Shown: positions 11,541-20,393, numbered from the stretch's first letter. The stretch is DNA of 64,000 bases from Sinorhizobium sp. 6-70 (GCF_030124375.1 NZ_JASKLS010000007.1:62001-126000), one strand, 5' to 3'. Notes: generated by a model not told the origin, from the letters alone. Made by a program: numbers and translations.

Positions 11541-11655
11541 ACATCTCCGTACCGGCAGGTGGCGAAATGCTCACTCCAACGTGACTTTCCGTTGAAGTGC
11601 GGCCGTCGTATGTATGAATTCCAGCATTCGAGCCTGCCTACAATAAAGTGACGCC

Positions 11656-12429
11656 ATGACATTCGCCTATAGAACAACCATCCGGCGTCTCGCCCTGACG
11701 ATAGGGTTTCTGACGGCAGGCTGCGGAGCGGTTACGGCGGACGACGGAAGGACAATCAAGGGCGTCGTCGAACTCTTCACCAGCCAGGGCTGCTCATCCT
11801 GCCCGCCGGCGGATGCGGCGCTCAAAAAGCTCGTCGATGAGGGCGACGTCGTCGCGCTCGCCTATCACGTCGACTACTGGAACTACCTCGGCTGGGCCGA
11901 CACGCTCGCTTCCAAGGAAAATACCGAACGGCAATATGCCTATGCCCGCATGCTCGGCCGCAACGGCGTCTATACGCCGCAAGCAGTCCTCAACGGGCGC
12001 GATCATCTCAACGGCGCCAATCTGCAGGCGATCAGGAGCCGGCTCGACGCGATGAACACGGAGGGCCGGGGACTGGCCGTTCCGGTCGAGGCGGCGATCG
12101 GCGACGATGGAATCTCGATCAAGGTCGGCGCCGGCGAGGGCAAGGCCAATGTTGTCGTCGTCTATTTCGAGCGCGCCAAGGTGGTCGATGTCGAGAAGGG
12201 CGAAAACAGCGGCAAGCAGATCGCCTATTGGCATGCCGTGCGCGACATACAGACCATCGGCATGTGGGATGGCAAGCCGGCCGAATTCACACTGCCTGCC
12301 TCCGTCCTTATCGAGGGAAATGGCAACAGTGGCTGCGCCGTCCTGCTGCAATCGATGAAGGATGCGGAAACGCCGGGGGCCATTGTCGGGGCGGCAGCCG
12401 TTCTTGCCGGCCCGCAGGGCAAGCTTTGA
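11656..12429 (+). CDS. DUF1223 periplasmic thioredoxin-like protein
   Basis: 257-aa exported protein of unknown function. Signal peptide of about 28 residues (RRLALTIGFLTAGCGAVTA; the Cys in TAGC could be a lipobox, though the spacing favours ordinary cleavage). The mature part starts with VVELFTSQGCSSCPPAD, a thioredoxin-like CXXC motif with trailing prolines, the hallmark of DUF1223. Conserved WNYLGWADTLAS and YTPQAVLNGRDHLNG follow. A role in periplasmic redox chemistry is inferred from the CXXC fold only. It stands alone, with a promoter expected in 11541-11655. Confidence 0.88.
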   Translation: MTFAYRTTIRRLALTIGFLTAGCGAVTADDGRTIKGVVELFTSQGCSSCPPADAALKKLVDEGDVVALAYHVDYWNYLGWADTLASKENTERQYAYARMLGRNGVYTPQAVLNGRDHLNGANLQAIRSRLDAMNTEGRGLAVPVEAAIGDDGISIKVGAGEGKANVVVVYFERAKVVDVEKGENSGKQIAYWHAVRDIQTIGMWDGKPAEFTLPASVLIEGNGNSGCAVLLQSMKDAETPGAIVGAAAVLAGPQGKL

Positions 12430-12790
12430 ACCCGCTGATTTCCGGATGTTCCTTATTTTGCGCGTCTGACAAGACGCGCGGCGCGGTGTGACGGGGGTGG
12501 TTCGGCCCGGCAGCATCGAGGGGCTGGGGCTGAGGGTTCGAAGTTACCGGACCGAACCGGTCATGTCTGCGTTCGTAATATCTCCCGCAGCATGACGACC
12601 TGTCCGGACATACGGTGGCAACGACTCTGTCCGGCAGCGGTCGAAGTCTTGCCGTGAATTGGGGCGCCGATTTGACTGAATTGCGGCAAGGACAAGAATT
12701 GCCGGCATTGTTCACCGGCTTCCGACTTGCTTTTCCGCTCGTGTCAGGCACACTGTCGTAGTCCTGTCACATCAGAAGGCCGAAATACTG
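12430..12790. other. Intergenic region with a partial family A repeat
   Basis: 360 bp without a gene. 12456-12490 is the hairpin-1 part of a family A repeat in reverse orientation. The rest (12491-12790) shows a CTGTCCGG inverted-repeat-like stretch near 12600-12640 but nothing I can assign; it should hold the promoter of the DUF2794 gene. Confidence 0.5.
12456..12490 (-). repeat. Family A repeat, hairpin 1 only, reverse orientation
   Basis: TTGCGCGTCT-GACA-AGACGCGCGG hairpin followed by CGCGGTGTG. Lies 27 bases after the DUF1223 stop and could act as its 3' end structure. Confidence 0.7.
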
Positions 12791-13192
12791 ATGACTGATC
12801 AACCGGATTTACCGGAAGGCGAGACGCGTCGCCAGGGCCAGGCCACGTCGCAAGTGGTCGATTTTCACGAATACAAGAACGCCAGGAATCCCCCACCCGT
12901 TACATTTCATCGCCGCGAGCTGGACCAGATTTTGCGGGTCTATGGCCGTATGGTCGGCGAGGGCGAATGGCGCGACTATGCGATCGACCACACGAAGGAT
13001 CGAGCTGTGTTCTCCGTGTTCAAGCGATCGGGGGAAACGCCGCTCTATCGGATCGAGAAAAACCCGAAGCTTGCGGCAAAGCAGGGCGCCTATAGCGTGC
13101 TCAACGCCCACGGCACTATATTGAAGCGCGGCCATGAGCTTGCCCTAGTGCTCAAGGTGTTCGACAAGGTGCTGAAGCTCGTCGAGACCTGA
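12791..13192 (+). CDS. DUF2794 family protein
   Basis: 133-aa soluble protein found in Rhizobiales and relatives, function unknown. Recognised by the core FHRRELDQILRVYGRMV, EWRDYAIDHTKDRAVFSVF and YRIEKNPKL segments. No signal peptide or membrane helix; a disordered polar N-terminus (about 35 residues) precedes the core. ATG 12791. It has no same-strand neighbour close enough to suggest an operon. Confidence 0.88.
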   Translation: MTDQPDLPEGETRRQGQATSQVVDFHEYKNARNPPPVTFHRRELDQILRVYGRMVGEGEWRDYAIDHTKDRAVFSVFKRSGETPLYRIEKNPKLAAKQGAYSVLNAHGTILKRGHELALVLKVFDKVLKLVET

Positions 13193-13213
13193 CGCGATAT
13201 CTCCTTTGGAATT

Positions 13214-13262
13214 GCCGCTCATCCGCCCGCCGGCACCTTTCTCGCCGCAGGCGGGGCGAAGA
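13214..13262. repeat. Family B repeat, partial
   Basis: Left half of the family B element: CCGCTCATCCGCCCGCCGGC and CTCGCCGCAGGCGGGGCGAAG. The right half is missing; a family A repeat follows 50 bases later. Confidence 0.65.
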
Positions 13263-13314
13263 GTGGTGCGCGCGGAGCAGGTGAGGGCGATCCTACCACT
13301 TCGAGGGAAATTGA

Positions 13315-13418
13315 AGCGCCGCTCGTCTTGTCGGACGCGCAAAGATCGCTGCAGCCCTTTGAATTGCTGCTTGTCTTTCCCCTTAAATCGAGGTCGATTT
13401 TAAGGAGACGCGCAGTAC
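13315..13418 (+). repeat. Family A two-hairpin repeat, full copy
   Basis: GCGCCGCTCGTC...GACGCGCAAAG hairpin, TTTGAATTGCTGC linker, then CCTTAAATCGAGGTCGATTTTAAGG hairpin. It ends at the stop codon of the GNAT gene on the other strand (13420), so it forms the 3' end region of both convergent genes. Confidence 0.85.
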
Positions 13419-13419
13419 C

Positions 13420-13980
13420 TCAGGTCCGGTAGAGCGTATCGGGATAAACGCCTTCGGCGGGGTCGGTTGCCGTCCCGTCTCCGAGCGCGAGTTGCATGAT
13501 CGCCGTGTCCAGCCAGCGGCCGTGCTTGAAACCGGTCGCCTTCATGAACCCCTGATGCTCGAAGCCGAGAGCGCGATGCAGTGCGATCGATGACGGGTGC
13601 GCGCCGCCGATCACCGCCACCATCTGGCGAAAGCCAAGCGCCGTGCATCGCCTGATCAGTTCCGCGAGCAAGGCCCTGCCAACGCCTTTGCCTCGCGCCT
13701 CCGGCGCGAGATAGATGGAATCCTCCACCAGGAAGCGGTAGGCCGTCCGCGTGCGGAATGCGGACGCATAGGCGTAGCCGATGATCGCTCTGCCGTGATC
13801 CTCCTGCGCCACGATATAGGGATAGCCGTTGCCGGTTATCGTCGAAAAGCGCAGCGCCATCTCCGCCTCGGAGGGAGGCATTATCTCGTAGGTCGCCACG
13901 CCGTTCAAAACGGACTCGCGGTAGATCTCGGTAAGTGCGGGAAGATCGGCAGCGACGGCGTCGCGGAGAATGACAGACAT
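13420..13980 (-). CDS. GNAT N-acetyltransferase, phosphinothricin/L-amino acid acyltransferase type
   Basis: 186-aa acetyl-CoA-dependent N-acetyltransferase resembling phosphinothricin acetyltransferase/MnaT. Begins VILRDAVAADLPALTEIYRE; acetyl-CoA-binding motif A appears as LAPEARGKGVGRALLAELI (Q/RxxGxG/A pattern), and the C-terminal part carries GFRQMVAVIGG and LHRALGFEHQGFM as in the family. Start taken at ATG 13980 (MSVILRDA); the open frame continues upstream to 14088 but that part runs into a family A repeat remnant. The natural substrate is not determinable; L-methionine-sulfone-like amino acids are typical. Confidence 0.87.
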   Translation of the reverse strand: MSVILRDAVAADLPALTEIYRESVLNGVATYEIMPPSEAEMALRFSTITGNGYPYIVAQEDHGRAIIGYAYASAFRTRTAYRFLVEDSIYLAPEARGKGVGRALLAELIRRCTALGFRQMVAVIGGAHPSSIALHRALGFEHQGFMKATGFKHGRWLDTAIMQLALGDGTATDPAEGVYPDTLYRT

Positions 13981-14048
13981 GGGACTTCGTGATGTTGGCT
14001 TGTCGCGATCAAATCGCATGGATCGGACGGCGCGATCAAGGCCTGACT

Positions 14049-14080
14049 TTGCGCGTCTAACAAGGACGGGCGGCGCTGCA
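14049..14080 (-). repeat. Family A repeat remnant, reverse orientation
   Basis: TTTGCGCGTCT-AACA-AGGACGGGCGGCGCTGCAA, the hairpin-1 part only, between the GNAT gene and the BI-1 terminator. Confidence 0.6.
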
Positions 14081-14086
14081 ACAAAC

Positions 14087-14113
14087 AAAAAAGGCGGCCG
14101 AAGCCGCCTTTTC
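14087..14113 (-). terminator. Terminator of the Bax-inhibitor-1 gene
   Basis: AAAAGGCGGC-CGAA-GCCGCCTTTT perfect stem, with T tracts on both strands. Lies just after the BI-1 stop on the minus strand. Confidence 0.88.
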
Positions 14114-14129
14114 TGTGATGCGCGTCCGA

Positions 14130-14867
14130 CTACTCGTTCCTGTTGCCCAGGAACTGCAGCAGGAACATGAACAGGTTGATGAAGTCGAGATAGAGCGTCA
14201 GGGCGCCCATGATGGCCTTGCGGCCAACAACCGCGACGTCATCGGCCTCGTAGTACATTTCCTTGATCTTCTGCGTGTCGTAGGCGGTCAGGCCGGCGAA
14301 GACCAGCACGCCAATCACCGAGATCGCGAATGCGAACGCCGAAGACGCCAGAAAAATGTTGACGATCGAGGCGATGATCAGGCCGAAGAGGCCCATGATC
14401 AGGAACGTGCCGAAGCCCGACAGATCCTTCTTCGTCGTGTAGCCGTATAGCGACAGGGCGCCGAAGGAGGCGGCCGTGACGAAGAACGTCTGCACGATGC
14501 TCTGGCCGGTGAAGACCAGGAAGATCGAGGACAGGGAAAGCCCCATCAGGGCGGCGTAGATCCAGAACGTCGTCTGCGCTGCGGAGACGCTCATCGAATT
14601 GATGCGGAAGCTCATGAAAAAGACCAGCGCCAGCGGCGCCAGCATCACGACCCACTTCAAAGGCGAAGCGTAGATGAGCTGGGCGAATGCCGGATTGGAG
14701 ACGGCAAGCGCATAGGTTCCGTAAGCTGCTACACCTGTGATCGCCAGCCCGAGAGCCATCAGGTTGTAGACCTTCAGCATGTAAGCGCGAAGGCCTTCGT
14801 CGATCACGGCACCCGCCTGAGCGCCGGCGGGCGACATTCGGGTTTGGTAGTTTCTCAGATCAGCCAT
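14130..14867 (-). CDS. Bax inhibitor-1/YccA (YbhL) family membrane protein
   Basis: 245-aa integral membrane protein of the BI-1/TMBIM family, whose bacterial members act as pH-sensitive calcium leak channels or interact with FtsH. Seven hydrophobic helices follow a 25-residue cytoplasmic N-terminus; the conserved C-terminal acidic segment is seen as AYDTQKIKEMYY, followed by the last helix ALTLYLDFINLFMFLLQFLG. Start ATG 14867, preceded by GAGGAAAC. Upstream leader 14868-14935 may be the ybhL RNA motif. Confidence 0.93.
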   Translation of the reverse strand: MADLRNYQTRMSPAGAQAGAVIDEGLRAYMLKVYNLMALGLAITGVAAYGTYALAVSNPAFAQLIYASPLKWVVMLAPLALVFFMSFRINSMSVSAAQTTFWIYAALMGLSLSSIFLVFTGQSIVQTFFVTAASFGALSLYGYTTKKDLSGFGTFLIMGLFGLIIASIVNIFLASSAFAFAISVIGVLVFAGLTAYDTQKIKEMYYEADDVAVVGRKAIMGALTLYLDFINLFMFLLQFLGNRNE

Positions 14868-14935
14868 TGTTTCCTCATTTAAGCCCCGGTTGAATTGACG
14901 GTGTCGGGCGGTAAGTGTTTGTCATCCTTCAAGCG
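14868..14935 (-). ncRNA. Candidate ybhL leader RNA
   Basis: The 5' leader of this BI-1/ybhL gene on the minus strand has conserved-looking blocks (CTTACCGCCCGACACCG, then AACCGGGGCTTAAATGAGG next to the ribosome-binding site). A structured ybhL leader is known from Rhizobiales upstream of this gene family. I base this call on position and gene identity; I could not check the covariance model. Confidence 0.4.
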
Positions 14936-15080
14936 CCCAGGCGCCGCTGCGGGGCTCCAGCATGCCTGTGGACAAATATGATGTTGAATGCGGTCACGCA
15001 CAAGACCCAGAAGGGCCGGAATCGCGCAAAGCCGGGCCTCGAGCCATCAAACAAGGGTGATTTACGGTTAATTTGCCGCC

Positions 15081-17636
15081 TCACAATTCGCGCAGCACCG
15101 GAGCGGCTTTCTGGCCGAGAATGCGCCAGGTCCCTGCAAGACCGATGCCGACGGTCATGACGAGTGCTACGACGATCGTGGCGATCGCGACATCCGGGAG
15201 GAAATCGGACGGCAGCGTCATCACGCGGCTGACCACGAACCAGGCGGAGACACCTCCGGCGAACAGCGCGAAGACGGCGGTTGCGAAGCCGAGAATAATG
15301 TATTCGTAGCTGAAGGCGCGAATCAGCGTGCCGCGCGTGGCACCCAGCGTCTTCAGGACAACTGCATCGTGGATGCGCGCACGGTTGCCGGCGGCGAGCG
15401 CCCCCGCAAGAACGAGAACCGACGCGACAAGGGCGACCGCGGCGGCGGCGCGGATGGCCGTGGCAAGCTGCGCGAGAAGCGTATTGACGATATCGAGCGC
15501 ATCCTTGACGCGCACGCTGGTGATCGTCGGATAGGTATTGGTGACCGACTTCAAGACCGCCGCCTCCTCCTTGGCCGTGGCATCCGGATCGATGACGGTT
15601 GCGAGCCAGGCATGCGGCGCGCCGGCAAAGGTGTTCGGCGAGAAGACCATGACGAAGTTGATCGACAGCGATTCCCATTCGACGTTGCGGAAATTGACGA
15701 TCTTCGCGGTGATGTTGCGGCCAAGCACGTTGACGGTCACCGTGTCGCCGAGTTTCAGGCCGAGTTCGCGGGCTTCCTCTGCCGAGAACGAAACCAGCGG
15801 TTCACCCTGGTAGTCCCCAGGCCACCAGGTGCCTTCGGTGAGCGTCGAGTTCTCCGGCCGATTTTTGGCATAGGTGATGCCACGGTCGCCGCGCAGCACC
15901 CATTGCCCGCCGGGCGGTACGTTGCGGCTGTTCACGTCTTCGCCGTTGAACGCCACGATGCGCCCGCGCAGCATCGGCACTTCGACGACCTTACCCTTCG
16001 GCATCGCCTGGGCAAGCAGCGACCGAAACCCTTCGATCTCGCTGCCCTGGATGTCGACGAAGAAGAAATTGGGAGCCCGTTCGGCCATGTCGCCGGTGAG
16101 TTCGCGCCGAAGATTGCCGTCGATGAGCGCCAGTGTCACGAGCAAGGCGAGACCGAGACCGAGCGAAAGCACCACCGACGGCGTCAGGGCGCCGGGGCGA
16201 TGGATGTTGCCGATCGCCAATCTCAGCGCCGGCGAGCTGACCCGCGGGCTGCGCCGCGCCAGCCAGGAAATGAGCCACGACACGCCGCGCAGCAGGATGA
16301 AGGCAAAGGCGATTGCGCCAAGGAAGATCAGCGAAATGCTGCGATCGTACGCGGTCCAGACGGCAAGTCCGGCGAGCGCCGCAAGGCAGGCAAGCGCCCC
16401 TGCGAGATAGGGCCAGGCCGGAAAGCCGGTGGGCTCGAACCCCTGTTGCCGGAAGAGCGCTGTTGCCGGCACCCGGCGCGCGCGGCCGAGGGGCAGGATG
16501 GCGAAGGCGAGCGCCGTCAAGAGGCCGAAAAGCGCCGCGAGGCCGAGCGCCGACGGGTAGAGCTGGAACGACGTCGGGACGGGCAGCACATCGGCGAGAA
16601 ACTGGGCCGCGACGAAAGGGATCAGCGCGCCGAAAACGAGGCCGATGCCGATGCCGATCAGCGCTATCATCAGGATCTGCGCGAGATAGACCATGGCCAC
16701 CAGTGACGCCGGGGCGCCGAGGCATTTGAAGGTTGCGATGACGCTGCGTTTGCCATCGAGATAGGCGCGCACGGCGTTGGCGACGCCCACGCCACCGACG
16801 ATCAGCGCCGTCAGGCCGACGAGCGTCAGGAACTGCGAGAAACGCGTGATGTTGGCGTTGAGCGACGGCGCGGCATTGCCGCTCGTCCGGATCGACCATC
16901 CGGCCGACGGGAATCGCTTCTCCGCCTCGGAGCGAACGGATGCGACGCGCTGAGGATCGGCAAGCTTGACCTTGTAGCCGTGCTCGACGAGGCTGCCGGT
17001 CTGCACGAGGCCCGAGGCGGCAAGCGCATCAGCAGAGACCATCAGCCTCGGCGCAAAACCAAAACCGTCGGAAAGCGCGTCCGGCTCTCGCACGATCGTG
17101 GCGTTGATGCGAACCCGCGCATTGCCGAGGAGGATTTCTTCGCCGGGGCGGATGTCCAGACGCTCCAGCAGCAACGGCGCGGCCACCGCGCCGAACACCT
17201 CCCCCTGCTTGGACAAAAGTTCGCCGAGCGGCCTGACCGGCTCGCTTTCGAAAATGCCATAGAGCGGGTAGGCATTGTCGACGGCCTTCAATTCGACGAG
17301 CGCCTGGTTGGAGCCATCGGGGAGCCGGGCCATGGAGCGGAGCCGCGAGGAAACGGAGACGCTGCCGAGGCTGTCGAGGAAGGCGCGCTCCTCGGCCGTC
17401 GCCACGCGATTGTTGAGTTCGAAGCGGATATCGCCGGCAAGGAGCTCCTGCCCTTGCGACGCGATCGTGGCGCTGATCGACTGCGAGAGGGAATTGACGC
17501 CGGCGATCGCCGCCGTGCCGAGCGCGATGCAGGCAAGGAAGATGTAGAAGCCCCTGAGCCCGCCGCGCATTTCGCGCAACGCCAGTCGGAGGGCGAGAAG
17601 CGGGCGAAAGCGCCTGGTTGCGCCCGTCTCGCTCAT
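15081..17636 (-). CDS. ybbP: FtsX-like ABC exporter permease YbbP
   Basis: 851-aa permease with two FtsX/MacB-type modules: N-terminal helix near residues 28-48, a large periplasmic domain, three helices around 265-380, further helices about 395-470, and a second FtsX unit at the C-terminus (helices near 725, 770 and 815). It pairs with the YbbA-type ATPase encoded just upstream (start overlaps the ybbA stop at 17633-17636). The pair sits divergent to the tesA esterase gene, as in E. coli. The substrate is unknown; export or release of a lipid or lipoprotein-like substrate is an inference from the FtsX fold and the tesA linkage. Confidence 0.92.
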   Translation of the reverse strand: MSETGATRRFRPLLALRLALREMRGGLRGFYIFLACIALGTAAIAGVNSLSQSISATIASQGQELLAGDIRFELNNRVATAEERAFLDSLGSVSVSSRLRSMARLPDGSNQALVELKAVDNAYPLYGIFESEPVRPLGELLSKQGEVFGAVAAPLLLERLDIRPGEEILLGNARVRINATIVREPDALSDGFGFAPRLMVSADALAASGLVQTGSLVEHGYKVKLADPQRVASVRSEAEKRFPSAGWSIRTSGNAAPSLNANITRFSQFLTLVGLTALIVGGVGVANAVRAYLDGKRSVIATFKCLGAPASLVAMVYLAQILMIALIGIGIGLVFGALIPFVAAQFLADVLPVPTSFQLYPSALGLAALFGLLTALAFAILPLGRARRVPATALFRQQGFEPTGFPAWPYLAGALACLAALAGLAVWTAYDRSISLIFLGAIAFAFILLRGVSWLISWLARRSPRVSSPALRLAIGNIHRPGALTPSVVLSLGLGLALLVTLALIDGNLRRELTGDMAERAPNFFFVDIQGSEIEGFRSLLAQAMPKGKVVEVPMLRGRIVAFNGEDVNSRNVPPGGQWVLRGDRGITYAKNRPENSTLTEGTWWPGDYQGEPLVSFSAEEARELGLKLGDTVTVNVLGRNITAKIVNFRNVEWESLSINFVMVFSPNTFAGAPHAWLATVIDPDATAKEEAAVLKSVTNTYPTITSVRVKDALDIVNTLLAQLATAIRAAAAVALVASVLVLAGALAAGNRARIHDAVVLKTLGATRGTLIRAFSYEYIILGFATAVFALFAGGVSAWFVVSRVMTLPSDFLPDVAIATIVVALVMTVGIGLAGTWRILGQKAAPVLREL

Positions 17637-18358
17637 GCCGACGCCGCCTCCTGATGAACGGAAGCGGCCCTCGAGTCGGGCTGTCCGCCGGAGACGATCT
17701 CGCCGGAGCGCACCTGAACCTGCCGCGCGCAGCGCCCGGCAAGCGCGGCATCATGCGTAACGAGAACCAGCGTCATGCCGCGTTCGCGCTGTTCCGCAAA
17801 GAGCAGATCGGTGATCTGACGGCCGGTCTCGGCGTCGAGATTGCCGGTGGGCTCGTCGGCGATCAAGAGCTTCGGTGACGGCGCCAGCGCACGGGCGATC
17901 GCGACGCGCTGCTGCTCGCCGCCTGAAAGCTGCCCGGGATAATGCGTCAGCCGGTCGCCGAGGCCGACCGCGACGAGTTCCTGGCGCGCCACGTCGAAGG
18001 CGTTGTGGACATTCGCAAGCTCAAGCGGCACCGCGACGTTTTCAAGCGCGGTCATGTTGGGAATGAGGTGAAAGGACTGGAAGACGATTCCGACGTTGCG
18101 GCCCCGGAAATCCGCAAGCCTATCCTCGCTCAGACCGTGCAGAGGCGTACCGTCGATGACGATCTCGCCGCTGTCCAGCCGCTCCAGGCCGGCGAGCACC
18201 ATCAGCAGCGTCGACTTTCCCGATCCGGACGGGCCAACGATCCCGACGGATTCGCCGGCGTCGACCGTGAGGCTCACGGCCTTCAGCACATGGACTGCGG
18301 CCGCGGCCTCACCCAGCGTCAAGTCGGCATTTTTCAGCTCGATGATGGTTTTTGCCAC
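17633..18358 (-). CDS. ybbA: ABC transporter ATP-binding protein YbbA (LolD/MacB type)
   Basis: 241 aa ATPase partner of YbbP. Walker [10 protein letters not shown] near residue 42, signature LSGGEQQR, Walker [13 protein letters not shown], and switch His in VTHDAALA; the LDAETG and [13 protein letters not shown] context is that of the LolD/MacB subfamily. Start ATG 18358. The 69-bp gap to tesA must hold divergent promoters. Confidence 0.93.
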   Translation of the reverse strand: MAKTIIELKNADLTLGEAAAAVHVLKAVSLTVDAGESVGIVGPSGSGKSTLLMVLAGLERLDSGEIVIDGTPLHGLSEDRLADFRGRNVGIVFQSFHLIPNMTALENVAVPLELANVHNAFDVARQELVAVGLGDRLTHYPGQLSGGEQQRVAIARALAPSPKLLIADEPTGNLDAETGRQITDLLFAEQRERGMTLVLVTHDAALAGRCARQVQVRSGEIVSGGQPDSRAASVHQEAASA

Positions 18359-18427
18359 GCGAAACAGCCCTATATGAAAACCGACTGGATGACGAAATGA
18401 TTGCCTCGGGGATTTAGGAACGAGCCT

Positions 18428-19069
18428 ATGGCATTAAAAGATTTTCTGCGCTTTTTCTTGAGCCTGGCAATGACAATTGCGTTATCGTCAGCGGTGCGCG
18501 CCGAGAGTGTGAGCCTCGTCGGCTTCGGCGACAGCCTCATGGCCGGTTTTCAGCTCCCGCCCGAGGACGCCTTTCCTGCCCGCCTCCAAAAGGCCTTGAA
18601 AGACAAAGGCTTCGACGTCACGATCGCCAATGCCGGCGTTTCCGGCGACACGACCTCCGGCGGCCTTTCCCGCATCGACTGGTCAGTGCCGGATGGAACG
18701 AAAGGCGTCATCCTCGAGTTAGGTGCGAACGACGCATTACGCGGTATTCCGCCGGAACAGTCGCGGAAAAATCTAGAGGCAATGATCTCCCGGCTGAAGG
18801 AGCGCGGCATCGCCGTGCTGCTCGCCGGCATGATGGCGCCGCCCAACATGGGAACCGACTATGCCGCCCGCTTCAACCCCATCTACCCGGAACTGGCAGC
18901 GAAATATGATCTCGAACTCTATCCGTTTTTTCTCGACGGAGTGGTGACGGACGGCGCGCTGAAACTCGAGGACGGAATGCATCCGAACAGCCAGGGCGTC
19001 GGCAAGATGGTCGAACGCTTCCTGCCTGTCGCGGAACGATTCATTGCTACACTTGCGAAAGGAGACTGA
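18428..19069 (+). CDS. tesA: Arylesterase/thioesterase TesA (SGNH hydrolase)
   Basis: 213-aa secreted SGNH/GDSL hydrolase acting on acyl esters or thioesters in the periplasm. Signal peptide of about 24 residues ending in AVRAES. Block I GFGDSLMAGFQL (catalytic Ser about residue 36), Gly block GVSGDTTSGG, block III ELGANDALRG (Asn), and block V DGMHPNSQG (Asp and His). Start ATG 18428 with AGGA eight bases upstream; an in-frame TTG at 18401 is less likely. Divergent from ybbA-ybbP. Confidence 0.93.
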   Translation: MALKDFLRFFLSLAMTIALSSAVRAESVSLVGFGDSLMAGFQLPPEDAFPARLQKALKDKGFDVTIANAGVSGDTTSGGLSRIDWSVPDGTKGVILELGANDALRGIPPEQSRKNLEAMISRLKERGIAVLLAGMMAPPNMGTDYAARFNPIYPELAAKYDLELYPFFLDGVVTDGALKLEDGMHPNSQGVGKMVERFLPVAERFIATLAKGD

Positions 19070-19183
19070 TCAATCGGTCCACAGTTAAGAGAAAGTTAAC
19101 GCTCTGTCGCGCTAAATAACAGTTGCGTGCAGACTCGATGCGTGATTCGCTAAGACATCTGCAAGAGATTCGGGGAGCTCGCC

Positions 19184-19774
19184 ATGCCGAGACTGTTCAC
19201 CGCCCTCGAAATTCCGCGCAATGCAGCAATGAGCCTTTCTTTGCTGCGCGGAGGTCTTCCCGGAGCTCGATGGATTGATGTGGAGAACTATCACATCACT
19301 CTGCGTTTCATCGGCGATGTCGACGGACGGACCGCCGACGAGATCGTTGAAAGGCTCGACCGGATCGAACGTCCCGAATTCCAGCTGCAATTGACGGGCA
19401 CCGGTGCCTTCGGCTCGAAAAAGCCGCATTCGGTCTGGGCAGGCGTCAGCAACGAGCCGGAAATGTTCGCGCTCCAGGCGGAAATCGAACGCATCTGCCA
19501 GCGCCTCGGCCTGCCGCCGGACCCGCGCAAGTTCACACCCCACGTGACGCTCGCGCGGCTACGTTCCTCGCGCGTCGAGGACGTCGTGAATTATCTTTCC
19601 GGGCGCGGCAATTTCCTCACCTCACCTTTTACGGTCGCCCGCTTCGTTCTCCTGTCGTCGCGCGATTCGGTCGGCGGTGGTCCGTACTTGACCGAAGAGG
19701 TTTTCCCGCTTCACGAGGCGCGGTCCTCGAGCCTTGCCAGCAGGGACAAGCACCCTGCTTCCAGCATCTGGTAG
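19184..19774 (+). CDS. thpR: RNA 2',3'-cyclic phosphodiesterase (2H family, LigT/ThpR)
   Basis: 196-aa 2H phosphoesterase that opens 2',3'-cyclic phosphate RNA ends. Both catalytic HxTL motifs are present: YHITLRFIGD near residue 37 and HVTLARL near residue 122, embedded in the expected LFTALEIP start and PPDPRKFTPHVT context. ATG 19184. Its last 64 bases overlap the 3' end of the convergent phosphatase gene. Confidence 0.9.
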   Translation: MPRLFTALEIPRNAAMSLSLLRGGLPGARWIDVENYHITLRFIGDVDGRTADEIVERLDRIERPEFQLQLTGTGAFGSKKPHSVWAGVSNEPEMFALQAEIERICQRLGLPPDPRKFTPHVTLARLRSSRVEDVVNYLSGRGNFLTSPFTVARFVLLSSRDSVGGGPYLTEEVFPLHEARSSSLASRDKHPASSIW

Positions 19775-20187
19775 AGCGCTTCGAAGACTTCCGCCGCTTC
19801 GTAGTAGGGATCCGGAACGTCGCCCGCCTGACCTGTGGCGTAGCGCATGAATAGATGCACCTTGCCCGCCATTGCGGGCGGCGCGAGCGCACTGAGGTCG
19901 CGGACGGTGCTCGTGTCCATGCCGAGGATCAGGTCGAACGCCGCAAAATCCGCCGTGCTGACCTGGCGCCCGCGCAGGGCCGCAACATCGATGCCGTGCG
20001 CCTTCGCCACTGAAATCGACCGCTGATCCGGCGGAGCGCCCACATGCCATGCGCCGATGCCGGCGGAATCGACCGAAATCGCGTGCCCGTGACCAGCCTT
20101 GTGCGCCAGATCCCGCATGACGCCTTCGGCCAGCGGCGAACGGCAGATATTGCCAAGGCAAACGAAGAGAATTCTGACCGGCTTCAT
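19711..20187 (-). CDS. Low-molecular-weight protein tyrosine phosphatase
   Basis: 158-aa cytoplasmic phosphatase. P-loop CLGNICRSP at residues 10-18 (Cys10 nucleophile, Arg16) and the general-acid loop VPDPYYE near residue 122 are intact. Start ATG 20187 (MKPVRILFVC); the open frame extends upstream but into sequence next to a family A repeat. Convergent with thpR, with the coding ends overlapping by 64 bp, so the two mRNAs would be complementary at their 3' ends. Not next to exopolysaccharide kinase genes, so probably a general housekeeping type. Confidence 0.92.
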   Translation of the reverse strand: MKPVRILFVCLGNICRSPLAEGVMRDLAHKAGHGHAISVDSAGIGAWHVGAPPDQRSISVAKAHGIDVAALRGRQVSTADFAAFDLILGMDTSTVRDLSALAPPAMAGKVHLFMRYATGQAGDVPDPYYEAAEVFEALYQMLEAGCLSLLARLEDRAS

Positions 20188-20246
20188 GTTACCCAGTTGG
20201 CATCGAGAGTTGTGCGGCACGGCACGGGCGGAGTTTATCTGCGACG

Positions 20247-20356
20247 ACAGCGCCGCGTGTCTTTTCAGACGCACAAAGGCCGCTGTAGCACTTTGAATTA
20301 CGGCATGTTTTTATCCTTATATCGGAACCGATTTAAGGATAAAAACTTGTTGTAGG
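20247..20356 (+). repeat. Family A two-hairpin repeat, full copy
   Basis: ACAGCGCCGCGTGTC...GACGCACAAAGGCCGCTGTAG, CACTTTGAATTACGGCATG, then TTTTTATCCTTATATCGG/CCGATTTAAGGATAAAAA, a long second hairpin. Lies between the phosphatase start and phhB. Confidence 0.85.
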
Positions 20357-20393
20357 CCGTTGTTAAGCACGAAAGATCACAGGGAGAAACAAC

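Noticed and set aside
12456..12490. Family A hairpins as tRNA genes
   Set aside because: Hairpins lack anticodon and T-arm features; the shared sequence recurs with decayed arms, typical of a repeat.
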